The notes under the pieces are model-generated. The model saw only the letters and a list, made by a program, of their open reading frames with translations. It ran no database searches and was not told the origin of the DNA. From Aselliscus stoliczkanus (taxonomy: Eukaryota > Chordata > Mammalia > Chiroptera > Hipposideridae), in contig CM066728.1 of the NCBI GenBank assembly GCA_033961575.1, positions 112,505,852 through 112,569,851 of the forward strand: DNA of 64,000 bases, written 5' to 3'. Both the position numbers and the translations under genes were made by a program. Below are positions 1 to 11,010 of this stretch, piece after piece. Every line of letters starts with the position of its first letter. The first letter of the stretch is position 1.

Positions 1-265
1 GAGGGCTTCCACATACCACAGTGGCAGAGGTCAGACGTGACAGGGAGAGGTGAGGAAAGGTTACAGCGCTGACACTTCCCCGGCCTCCCAGCTGTCACTG
101 CCGGCACTTTGGAGGCCTGGGTAACCCAGGAAAGAAATGCAGGTCCAGACAGACGGAGCTTCCCTGGGCAACTTAGAGCTCAAAGGGAACTTCACATCAC
201 ACGCTCCACACAGCACTGGGTAGTCCCAGGAGAACCAAGGCACTGAAAACCCAGGCCAGAGAAAA

Positions 266-546
266 TGCGGTTGTGTTAGTGTCCGTACGTGTGTGCGCAA
301 ATTGTGTGTGTGTGCTCTGTGTGCATGAGTGTGTGCGTGCATTTATGTGTATGTGCACTCTGTGTGCATGATGTGTGTGTGTGTGCTGTGTGACTGTATG
401 CATGAGTGTGTGTGTGTGCATTTATGTGTGTGTGCCGTGGTGACTGTGTGCATGAGTATGTGTGTGCTGTGTGTGTGCATGCTGTGTATGCATGTGAGTG
501 AGTGCATGCTGTGTGTGCATGTGTGCGTGCATGTAAGTGAGTGCAT
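266..546. repeat. Degenerate TG-rich minisatellite
   Basis: About 280 bases dominated by GTGTG interrupted by GCATGAGTG and GTGCATG units, with loosely repeated phrases of roughly 30-45 bases. The alternating purine-pyrimidine pattern could adopt Z-DNA. Open frames here encode only Cys/Val/Met or His/Thr low-complexity peptides and are not genes. Confidence 0.85.
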
Positions 547-1285
547 GGTGGGAGGCAGTTCTCTCAGAGCCATGTGGTGAGGCGCTGTGAGTATCTGAAG
601 CATCTTCTCACGTGGGGATCCCATCCTATTCCTTCATGTCGTCAGTGCCGTGTGTGATGCCCCAGGTGTGTCACTGCCCTTTGTAGAAAAGGCATGGTGA
701 CCCCTCAGCACCATGCAGATGGGGACTCACGTCCTCTTCACACTGGGAGGACGCTGAGGCCAGAGGGTCATGTAAGCAGTGGGCCTGAGCAGGGGAGGGG
801 AGAGGAGAGGAAGGGAGGAGGGAAGGGGAGAGGGGGGGAGATGAGCGAGGAGACCACTGGTCCTGATGCCATTCTCCCATCGCCTTCCTGCACCGCACTC
901 CCACATGCCCTCGGCTCTCCACCCCCCACGCCCCTAACGCCCCACCCCACCCCACCCCCACAGCAAAAGCCAGCGCTGAGACGCAGGTGTGCTGCACCCC
1001 AAGCCCGCGGCCCTGCCCAGGTGTGCTCCTGGGGCTGGTGACACATCCAGTGCCTCAGGGCTGGACGCCCTGTGAGGCTGGGACAAAGCAGGAGGGACAG
1101 GAGGCAAGGCTGCCCTGGAAATCCCAGCCTGGGCATCAACAGCCACAGTGCGCAGTGCTGAGCGACGGAGTCGGTGTCACTAGGGACCTGCCTAGGCGCC
1201 GGGGCCCTGCTGCTTCCTGGGGAGCGGGGCAGCCTGAGCGACCGACAGACCAGCCCAAGAGCAGTAGCAGAACCCTCCAGCACCC
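547..1285. other. Intergenic, with polypurine and C-rich tracts
   Basis: No gene signal. A polypurine tract (GGGGA/GGAGA type) runs about 789-862, and a C-rich tract ending in CAG lies at 916-961. The latter mimics a splice acceptor, but no coding exon follows it. Confidence 0.5.
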
Positions 1286-1571
1286 CACCGTGCATGCGTG
1301 TGTGCGCGTGTATGCGTGTGTGTCCACACTCCCAGTCCTCTCTGGCCTTTAGTCCACCACAGCAAGGTGTCCACCTTTAAAAGGACCCAAGAACCAAATG
1401 CCTGCTCAGCTGGCCACACACAGAGTATATGCACAGACGCGCATGCACACACGCGGCCACACCCACACACGCACACTCCCAAGTGCCCACACACCTGCAC
1501 TCATCCCCGGGACATTCACACATTGGCATGTGGGCACTCGCATGCTCACACACTTGCACACATACACATGC
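1286..1571. repeat. CA/TG-rich tracts
   Basis: A short TGTGTGCGCGTGTATGCGTG tract (1,286-1,322) is followed by a CA-rich degenerate tract (about 1,412-1,571) with CACACACGC and CACACTTGCAC units. About 90 bases of ordinary sequence separate them. This is the reverse-complement relative of the TG tract at 266. Confidence 0.75.
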
Positions 1572-1884
1572 TGTCGGCCAGTAGAAGGGCTGGTGACTGG
1601 AGTGTTAAAATGCTGTGTGTCCAGGCCCAGTGGGAGGGTCAGTGCTGGCCGAGCCTGTCGAGTGGTGCCTCACAGCTCACACCGAACGCCCACCCCGAGG
1701 GGACCATCTGTGGAAGATTAAGGTATCGGTTCACATCTGTTCAGACACTAGTAAGAGCGCTGCTTCCCATAGACCAGCCCTCTTGCTCCCCAACGCCATC
1801 TTCTGTACCCGGTTCTAAACCTGCCCTCCCAAAGCCACCCTGCAGACAAGGGTCAGCGACGCCTGCTCTTAGAGTCGGGCAGTG
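1572..1884. other. Intergenic spacer between CA and TG tracts
   Basis: Ordinary unique sequence; I see no gene, repeat or regulatory element that can be named. Confidence 0.4.
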
Positions 1885-1997
1885 CTGAGTGTGAGTGTGT
1901 GCATGTTTACGTGTGTGCATATGTGAGTGAGCGAGTGAATGTCTATGTGTGGGTGTGCATGTGTGAGCATGAGAGTGAGTGTGCACACACCAACACT
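1885..1997. repeat. TG-rich degenerate tract
   Basis: GAGTGTGAGTGTGTGCATG-type units with GAGTGAGCGAGTG interruptions. It belongs to the same class as the other TG/CA tracts in this 2.4-kb cluster. Confidence 0.75.
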
Positions 1998-2099
1998 TGT
2001 ACTGTGGGGTCTGAACACTGGGACCTCGGTTCTCAGCTGCTGGAACCTCCAGTAAGGAAGGGTCTTGTCATAAGAGGACGTCATTATCTTACGTAATGT

Positions 2100-2420
2100 A
2101 ATCATGGATGGGTAATCACACATGTGGTCATGCGCAGTCATGTGCATGGACCATGTGCATGTAGCCATGCGCATGTAATTGCATGTGTCATAGTGCAGAT
2201 CAGCAGTGACATAACCTGCACACGTAGCTGTGGCCTTGCAGCTGCATATGTGTGATGGCACACATGGGGTTATGTGCATGTGACAGCTCCATGTAAACAC
2301 ATGGTTGCCTAGGGGTAATCTACGAGCAGCCAATCATGTAATGTCATCATGTGCACGTGGTCACGCAGTGTAATTGCACACATGTGATCATATACATGTA
2401 ACTGCGCACGTGCCACTTTG
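2100..2420. repeat. Degenerate CATGTG/ATGTGCATG array
   Basis: A 300-base stretch in which CATGTG, ATGTGCATG and GTAATYGCA words recur every 20-40 bases, for example TCATGTGCATGGACCATGTG near 2,140. It looks like an old, decayed tandem array related to the adjacent TG tracts. No exact unit survives. Confidence 0.6.
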
Positions 2421-4479
2421 CTGTATTCTGTGGGGCACATGGGAGTCCCACCTCCCTGAGGGGTGGGGGTCCCATGAGGTGGGAGCATGGAGAGGGTCAT
2501 GGAGCCGCCTTAGCGTCTCTGCTATCGGTACAGCACACCAGGTGGGCCATGGGACACAGCACTGAGATAATAAATCAACACGAGAAACCAAAGTGAGAAA
2601 GAGATCCAAAATCACGAGAATGCGCCTCTTCTCTTTGAACACCAAATGGACCCCAACAGCTGCACCCTGGGTCCCTTTAGGACGGCCTGGCAGATCCCCG
2701 GCCCCTGGGGCCGCAGGGAGGCTCACGCCGCTCTAACTCCCCACAGTGGCAAGCATGCCCTGCTGGTGGTACCCACAGTCTGCGTGTGTCTTTACGGCAC
2801 AATACATCACTGCTCTTTGGTACATGGAAGCCCCCCGAATTGTTGGCTCCAACACCTGCAGTACCTCATGATCTCGGCTCAGAGCGTTAACAGAGAGGCC
2901 CCCTGTGACGGGAACCTGAGAAATTGCCACCCCAGAGGCCATCGGCACTGGATATGCTGCTTTTCCACATGGGCTGCAGCCCCGCATTTCATTACGGGGA
3001 TTTGAGCAGACACAGGTCAAGTCACTCAACGTGTTTACTCAAAAGGAAACGCTGGCAAAGAGGGCTCAGAATGGGCCCTGGCCTCAGGGGGCGGGGCGGA
3101 GGCTCCCATCCCGACTGACCCCAGACTCTGCCATTCGGGCTCCAGCACAGCAGTGCGAGCCATCAGCTGTCACTTGTCCTTCTGAGTCACAGAGAAAGAC
3201 AAGCCCTGTGTGAACGGCATCGGCCACTCATGGGCCTGTCCGAATGCCTGTGGGTGCCACTGTGCTTCCCACGCCTGGGGACAGTGCCACCTCCTCCTTA
3301 CGCAGGGTGCCCTATGGCTGGGTCCCGCGTCACACGCACCCCGCCTCTCACCCAGTTAAGCAGAGAGGCCTCGGTGAGCACAATGCAGAGCCACTGTGGG
3401 CCAGCCAGCCCCGTTCAGCCGCCGGGGGGCAGGGAAGCCCTGGGAAGCACGGGCGGCGGTCTGTCCATCGTCCCAGAGGCTCCGTGCCATCCACAGACGG
3501 CAACTCTCAATGCTGGGTGGGCACTGGCCTTCCACCTCACACCGGCGCGCATCACCGGTTCCTTGTCAGAGAACAGGCACCGCGAAGGTGGCCCCGTCGT
3601 CACCAATGGCGCAGTGACAGGCCTCACTCCTCAAGGGCCTGGGATTTCTGCTGGGCATGGTCCCATCATTTAGTCAGCCGCCTAAAGCTGGGTGCTGGGA
3701 TGGCTGCTAGAGCTGGAAAGGAGAGGCTTCATACGTGTATGTGAGGGGCAGATCAATAAAGGTATTACGGGGCAGCCATTAATAAGGGGGAGCTACGCTG
3801 CCGTCTGTCGAGGCCGGCTACCGCTGGTAATCGTCTTCTCTCAGCTGAGAACGCCGTTCATGGCGTTTCAAGGAACAGTGATGGTGGGCCAGCAGCACCT
3901 AGAGGGGAAGGGACCCGTGCTCAGTATTTGTCCCTCAGATCAGAGCCATCGGGGCACCTGGCACTGGAGCAAGCACCCTTCAGGGTCTGAGCACGGATTT
4001 GCTGTCATCCAGCACAGGCCGTGGGACATCTGCGTACCTGCACCTACAGCTGTCAAGTGACTCTGGTGAGCTGCCCCCTGGAAAAGACGTTGCAGCCTTG
4101 CTGCTGCTTTGTAGTGCAAACCCGAAGGCCAAGAGAAGGAGAAAGAGAGAGATTCGCTGAGGGCGGCAGCCAGGAGGGGGCAGGTTCCCAGAGGTGTGAC
4201 ATCTACCTCCATTCAGACCCCGGAGGCGGCTTCTCTACTGAGAGATCACTGTGAAAGCAAGGCTGCTCAGCGAACACAGGCAAATGCCAAATTCCATTTT
4301 CAGACCACATGGTCCAGAGCTGTCCCGTGCAGGCTTCGGAGAAAGGACAGAAAGCCCGTCAGGTGGACTCGGCGGCGGCCGTGCTCTGCGCTCGCTGGTT
4401 TGCTTCCGTCTTGTCAGGGGGCAGCCTGTTTCTCTCACTTGTTTAGTCCTCCCCACCCTCGACATAACAGAGGCTAGTT
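2421..4479. other. Intergenic GC-rich sequence
   Basis: Unique, moderately GC-rich DNA. Open frames of 60-166 residues occur, but they overlap one another on both strands, lack recognisable domains and have no coherent splice structure. Nothing else can be supported. Confidence 0.4.
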
Positions 4480-4985
4480 TTTATTTTTCTTTATTTCTCG
4501 CTATTGTTCCTACAATAGTTAAGGGTTTATGCCACGGTTCCCACAATATTCCAGGGCTTGGTTTACACAACTGCTTTTATGTGCATATCGCAAACACATT
4601 TCCTGGTTCACTGAAATTTGTCACGTTTTTGACCGGAATTTACAGAATGTAATTTAAAGATTTATATTAGTTAAAAACACATTTCCCTCCTCAGTTGTAT
4701 ATCAGGTTATCACTTTTTAAAATCATTTTGATAAATTTGTAAGCCATAATGGAATTTATAATCTAGAAAACTTCTCTTTACACCTCTTCTATCCCGAAAA
4801 ATTGTTTTTGCTTTAGCAACACATGTGTAAGGTAGAAACAATAAGATGTACTTTATAAAATATCCTCAAGGTACTTTTATAATGATATAAAAACCAGTAG
4901 CAGTCTAGGTCATTTTTATTGTTAAGTGATATTCAAGAATAAATTATGCCACACAGTGTAGGTTGCTTAATAAAACACAACGCGT
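4480..4985. promoter_or_regulatory. AT-rich island, possible conserved noncoding element
   Basis: An abrupt switch from GC-rich flanks to about 500 bases of AT-rich, mostly non-repetitive sequence without simple repeats or an L1-like frame. It contains several TAAT/ATTA-type cores. A regulatory element or a decayed repeat are both possible. No alignment was available. Confidence 0.2.
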
Positions 4986-7289
4986 CTTCCAGACTTCAGA
5001 ACTCTCTGGAATACTGGACGGGAGGAAGCTTCCTACCCACCATACAGCCCTCGGGGCGTCAGTAAGTGTGACCAGTGGCGAGGAAATTCCTGTGGACCGG
5101 GTCCCTTTCGAAAGCACTGTGCACGGTTGTCCAGTGGCACAGACGCGTCCGCTGACCATCAACTCAGCCAGGGGACTTAAAAGCAATGACGGTTGGGCAG
5201 AACCTGCCTGAGTCCCCGTCCTGGTGTTTCTGGGACGGGTGGGGCTGCGTGGGGTGTGAATACATGGAGATTATTGTCACTCTCTCATAGGCAGGCGCCT
5301 GTTTATTTACAAATGAATGCAGAGGCCTCTCCCAAGTCAGAAGCCTGCTCTTTTTCAGACACCGAAGCCCCATTTGCCCTTCCAATAGTCTAGGTGTCGC
5401 CTGGAAAATGCGAGAATGCGGATTTAAATTAACCCAAAGAGAAGTCTGTTCGTGGATAGCCCTGCAACGTGGCTCCGTCTCTGTCATTATCTGGCACGCC
5501 ACATCTAAAGAAAACAGGCCTTTTCTCCCCGCCGCCCACGGCTCCCTCCCTCCAAGCCGCGCTGTGGGGAGCCGGCCAGGGCGCTGGGTGCCCCTGCAGT
5601 GGCTGCTCCGAGCCCCTTTGGAGGCAGATTCATGCGTGCACTCATGCATGCCTGCGGCTGCGTGTCTGGGAACCGCGGTGGCGCTGACGGCGCTGACAGC
5701 AGGTCAGGCCCTGTTGGGCTGTCTTCCTGGGGCCCTGCCTGCTCCCCGCCCAGCGACCCTTCTGTGCCCTCCGGATGACAACACTCCCCTTACAGCCTCT
5801 CCAAGGGTCAGCCAGATAACCCGTCCCAAGAGGCCTTATCTTTGTCCTTCCTCCCCTGCTGTCCCCTGAGAAGGGACAGGAGCCGGTGGGCCCACAGAAC
5901 AGAGCCGAGTGCGGGGGTGAGGAGGGGCCTGCGTGGGAGCTGGGTCCTCCGTGCCGCTGAGCTCTCCGGCCTGCCCTGCCCTCCTGCTGCCCATCATTCA
6001 TTTGCACTTCACACCCGGTCTCGGATCTGGCAGGATGACAAGCACCGCGGGTGATTTCCTGGAAATGGCAAAACCCTGCTCAGGGGACCTCAGCTGCTCC
6101 CAGTGCTGAGAAGGCCCTGCAGGGCGCCGCCGCCCCACCCACCCCACGGCCTGCGTGGTTCCCAGGCGCCCCTGTGCGGAACCCCGACGCTGCACCCCCA
6201 GCAGGGCGCCTCCCAGGGCAGCCAGCAGCGTCCCAGCCTTGCACGCTGGGCAGGGCCCTGGCCATGCACCCAGCCTGCTGACAGGTCACCTGGGCACCAC
6301 TTGGCCCTCAGCTCCTGCGTGTGACCTGTGACCTCCAACAGAGCTGGCAGTGCCCTGCATGCGACCATGGGGGAGGCTGAGGGACGCAGGAGAAGGGGGC
6401 AGCTGTCACCCTCATTACCATGGCCGCAGCCCCGCGCCCCCTCTGCTCTGCCGGCCGGTATTATTTTCCACAAGGCGGGGCGTGTTTAAAACAGGGTTGG
6501 TTCCCCTGGAGGCGCCGGGGGAAGGTCCCCTCCAGGCCTCTGCGGGTGGCAGGTGGCTCCCCGCAGTCCTTGGTGACTCTTGGCTCACTGCAGACTCAGC
6601 CTCTGCCCCACGTGGCTTCCCCTGCGCGTCTGTCCAGATCCCCTGGATAAGGACACTAGCCACATTGACCTTAGGGCCTACTCTAATCCACTAAGGCCGC
6701 GACGGAACTTGACTATGTCTGCAAAGACCCCATTTCCAAGTATGGTCATGTTCACAGGCTCTCCATGGACATGAGTTTGGGGTCACTATTGGCCCAGCCA
6801 AGTTTCCCAAAGCCCTGCCAAGCCCGAGGCCCTGAGCTCAGCCCCTCCTCAGCCTCAGGCCCTCCTCTCCGCACCCCACCGCGGGCACCACCTCCTGCCC
6901 CGCGCCAGGCCTCAGCAGGGTGGGTGCACATCCCCCCTGACGCTTGGAGCGGGCTGGGCTACACTCAGGTCGTGGGGACACGACCCAGAGACACTGTGAT
7001 GCCTCGGGGCTGATGTGCTGTGTTCCGGGAGCCCCTCGGGGGGGTTGTACCCGCTGCGGCAGGAGTCGGCACCAGGCCTGCATCTCCCGCCCCACCTGCC
7101 CCGCAGGGCAGGCGACTCCTGCCGTCCCATGAGGCTTGCGACCCCCACACACCGGCCGGCCACCCCACAAGCCCTCATCTGCACAGGGCTTTCTAGTCCT
7201 GAACAGCGGTTTCTTCCAACGAGCTGCAGGAAGACAGAGGTGCTAAGTGCCCACGGGTGTCACTCTGTATGAGCCAGGTTGGGTGGCAG
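4986..7289. other. Intergenic GC-rich sequence
   Basis: Unique GC-rich sequence, CpG-denser around 5,520-5,760 and 6,100-6,260 but without promoter motifs or an attached exon. It contains one ancient repeat relic (6,645-6,780), listed separately. No gene is supported. Confidence 0.4.
6645..6780 (+). repeat. Ancient interspersed repeat relic
   Basis: The phrase GTCTGCAAAGACCCCATTTCC followed by GGTCATGTTCACAGG is characteristic of an old mammalian interspersed repeat. A second diverged copy with the same order of words lies near 35,290-35,410. I do not assign the family with confidence. Confidence 0.5.
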
Positions 7290-7680
7290 AGAAAGCATGG
7301 AGCAAGGACAATGGCTCAACAAGGAACCAAGCGCACGTCTTGTTGCCACATTAGAGAGAGTGAGGACGATCATGTATTAATTAAAGAGGAGACTAAACAG
7401 GACAAACCTTTTGAACGGGAGACATAACATTTAAGTGTAAAATCAACATGGTCGGGGAAAGGTCGCAGAACATCAAGTGAGGCTTAACACTCATGCCTCC
7501 GATCTTCGTATCGATCAATATTACATTTTTCCAGGCTAAAATGCAACAGCAGAGCTATGGCTGACCTTTCTCTCACCCTCCGCTGTGTATACAATCACAA
7601 CCAAAGAACAAATGACTTTATAAGCCACAGAATTTTTCTGATGCAAACCCCCCGGTGAGCTGAAATCTTCCTCAAAATCT
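7290..7680. promoter_or_regulatory. AT-rich island with homeodomain-type cores
   Basis: Non-repetitive AT-rich stretch within GC-rich DNA. It contains TATTAATTAAAG (7,375-7,386) and CGATCAATATTAC near 7,512. Such islands are typical of conserved noncoding elements around Iroquois genes, but conservation was not tested. Confidence 0.25.
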
Positions 7681-10600
7681 ATTTCATTTGAAAATAGGAA
7701 GAAGGAGCTTGCCCTCTAATCAGATACTGGAGAACACCGAACCCTTGAAACGGAGGCCACTCACCTACAAACAGTGTGTCATCGCCGCCAGCCGCACAGA
7801 CAGGATTGCTGCGCCTTCTGTCCTGAGAGTGGACTGGGCGTCCCACGACACCAGCCGCTGTGACGCATGTGAGTGTCACACGGAAGCTCGCTACCCTTGT
7901 GAGGTGGGTCATCGGCCAGCACCGTGGCCACCACGGGTGACCAGATCACACCTTTTCATATGAGAAACTGTTTATGTCACTGTCCAAAATACTACCTATG
8001 AGCGGAGAGGACAGCCCCTCCTGGAGAGGAAAATCCGATGGGCCCTTCGAGAAAGCGGCCTTCAGGATGGCGCTGCTCTCAGCCTCCAGGGAGAGGCTCC
8101 AACCCAAATGGGTTCAGGTTCTGACGGATTTGGCTTCAAACACTGGAAGCGGGACTTGGACGGTTCTGTGTCAGCCGACTCCGGGGCCCAGGGGCCTCCT
8201 CCCGTCATCAGAGTGCTCGCACATGTTGGTTCTAAGTTCTGAGCCCGGGATCCACAGTCCGCTCAGCCAGGCTCTCTGTCTTCAGGCTGCTGTCCCCAAA
8301 GCCTCCATGGTGAAAATGACAAGGACATGAATCATGAGAATTGATTTTAACAGGCTTTGTGAGTCACAGTAAAATAAAAATAATTTCCCTGATATGAGAA
8401 GGACATGGATGTCTGAAGATCTTATGAGTAACAACAAGTGACCTAACATAGAGACTGCCTGGCCACGTCACAGGGTGGTGGCCTGCTCCTTTGGCTCCTG
8501 GGGAGGAATTTGAAAGGGCACCCCTTACTTCTAGGAGAGAGAGCCCTCAGGCCCGAGTACAGATGGGCAGAGGACCCCCACTGGCCGGAAGCCCTCAGGC
8601 TGGAGCAAAGGGACAGCCAACCGTGCTGGTCCCCCTGGGCCTGGGTAACCTGTGGCCTGTGCCCAGTCTCTCCGTGGGCAAGGCATCCAGGTGCGAGCCC
8701 AGGCAGTGAGGGGCAGAGCCTACGGCAGGCCTGAGTGCACGGCCCTCTGATAAAGCAGGACTGCGAGGGTCCACGGAGGAACAGCGTGAAGTGACCACGT
8801 TAGATGGAGCGTGAGTGACGGGGCGGACGGCCGATCGCCCAAGCGAGGGAGGGGTGGCCACCAAGGGTGGTGGGACGGAGTCTTGGTGGCCTGCGGTCTT
8901 GTCTCAGGCAGGCCACTATCCCGGCCTGGCTGCTTGGCTTTAGCAAGCTCAGATGTCTCTCCATCCGCAGTGAGCACATGGGCCCAACGGGGTCTGGGCT
9001 TCTGAGTCAGGGCCCCTGAGTCATTACTTGGAATTTAATGTAATATCTATGAGTATGAAAAAGCACCCTTAATATTTTTTTCTTGCAAATGATCGTTACA
9101 GGCCAAATTCAGCTTTGTGTAGCTGAGCCAGGTGTGAACCTCGTGAAAGCACCATTTCTTTCAGGCCTTGAGGGTTGAGTGGAGTCACGCTCAGCGGCTC
9201 CTGGACGTCCCCCACCGTCCCGCGGGCCGCGGCGAGCCCACCCGGCTTCCCCAGAAAGGCGGCTCGCAGAGAAGCTGAGCAGTAACAAGCTTTGTTAATT
9301 GCGCAGATGTTACAGCCAACCAACCACTGCGTGGACCCGGGGTCGCCTGACATCCACTGGTGCCCTGAGCCTGGACTGAAAGATGATGAAGGCCCAGCGC
9401 CACACAGGGGACGAAGGGAAGGAGGAGTGGCTCCCGCCCTGGAGGGTCCCACTAAGGAACACGGCCCCCGGAATCCACACAGGAAGGACAGGGCCCGTCC
9501 CCTCAGGGAACCCTGCGAAGGGCACCATAGGGGGCAGACTGAGACCTGACAGGGGTCAGTGAGGGGACAGAGCACCCCAAAGGGGACCCACAGAAGGCCC
9601 AGGAGGCAGAGAGAGGGTGACAGGACCTGGCATTTGGGACACAGAAAAACACGACGTGAGGACAACGAGAAGCGAAGTCTGCTGCTGAGTAGCCGAGGAC
9701 CCAGCAGGGCGGCCCTTCTGTGCGGGCAGGAGGGCTTTACACAGCAGTCACAGGATGGCGTGTCTCACCTGCTGCCCCAGGAGAGGACGCAGAACCCGGA
9801 AACGGGAAGTGCAGGGGTGGGGGTGGGGAGGGGGTCCGCAAAAGTGCTGGCTTCTGTGGGTTGCCTGTTTTTAGGGTAAGAAACTGGGTGATCAGGTCCT
9901 TGGGCATCAAGCCCTACCTGACTCAGCTGGTATATGTGGAGGCCCCTGCCTGGTCTTCGGGATGCAGGCAGGACCTTGTGTGACTAAGGTTTCCAATGGC
10001 ACAGAGGCCACCAGAGCACAAAGGGCCAGGTACGCATCCCCCGTGCCGGCCATCCACACGGAGCAGCCAACCAGAGTCAGGGCCTTTTGTGCACTTCTGG
10101 GAACATGGAAGTGATGCTAAAGACTAGACACTGATCGGACCCCACTGAACTCCTGTGGGTCCCCACAGAGCTGCCACATTAGGGTCTGAGTGGAAGTCCT
10201 ACAAACATCTTGTAGTCGGGATTGAAAAAAAGAAAATAATCACACAAATAAACATATTCGTATGACTGTGTGTATTCTATTCTTAGATGTGACATTTCAC
10301 CTTGGTTTATGTAAATGGAAAGATTTCATGACACAAAATTTTCAACTTGATTTTCTGGGGGACCTGTTGTGACACTGAGCGCGTGCCCCAGCACTTCTCA
10401 GGCCTGTCAATGCAGCCAAGCCACCGTCCCCTTATGAAGCCAGCCACGGACGCGATCGCTGTGCAGTCTGCAGCGACCGTCACCTCCGCCTAGAGGACAC
10501 ATGATGCCCAGGGAGGCAGCCCTCCTAATTTCCCTCCCTTTCCTTGTAAGCTGGTCTGCAAATAATCTCTCGTGTTGGAAAAGACACAGCTCATAACTTG

Positions 10601-10734
10601 ACTAGAGTCCCACCTGCCAGCTTCCCCCAGATCCCACGGTGGGGTCTCACCCCTTCCCCCGCGGTGTCCCCACCACCCCACTGAGACGCCTCCTTTCTAG
10701 CCAGGAGGGTTTGGGGAACCCTTGAGCCTGATTT
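7681..10734. other. Intergenic sequence
   Basis: Mostly unique GC-rich sequence with small AT-rich patches (8,330-8,450; 9,030-9,095; 10,210-10,345). No repeat family, gene or promoter can be named. Confidence 0.4.
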
Positions 10735-11010
10735 GCGTTCCATTTATTCATAAACCCCAGTGTCTGCCTGGCTGGGTTTACTTTCCTCTTTTGATAACAT
10801 TATAGAATCTGAGATAACAGCTCGTGCGCCCTTATTTTTAATGATCTAATGAAATCTCATTTTTAATCACCTGAACAAAAAGGTTTCAAGCGCATCAGAT
10901 TGCCTTTCAGGGCCTGAAGAGGTATTAACAGGCCCCAGAACCAATTACCTACACTTCCTTTTTACTTATTGCAAATGTGACCTTTTGTTAGAATTTGATT
11001 GCGAGTTTCC
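10735..11010. promoter_or_regulatory. Candidate enhancer, AT-rich with homeodomain and GATA cores
   Basis: A compact 270-base block, non-repetitive, with TTTTGATAACATTATAG, GAGATAACAG, TTTTTAATGATCTAATG, TTTTTAATCACCTG and CCAATTACC close together. The dense homeodomain and GATA-factor cores, the sharp edges against GC-rich flanks and the position in the NDUFS6-IRX4 interval suggest a developmental enhancer. This is inference; an alignment is needed. Confidence 0.3.

Noticed and set aside
61..624. His/Thr- and Cys/Val-rich open frames
   Set aside because: Translations of TG/CA minisatellite.
916..965. C-rich tract ending in CAG as a splice acceptor
   Set aside because: A strong-looking pyrimidine tract, but no conserved or recognisable exon follows.
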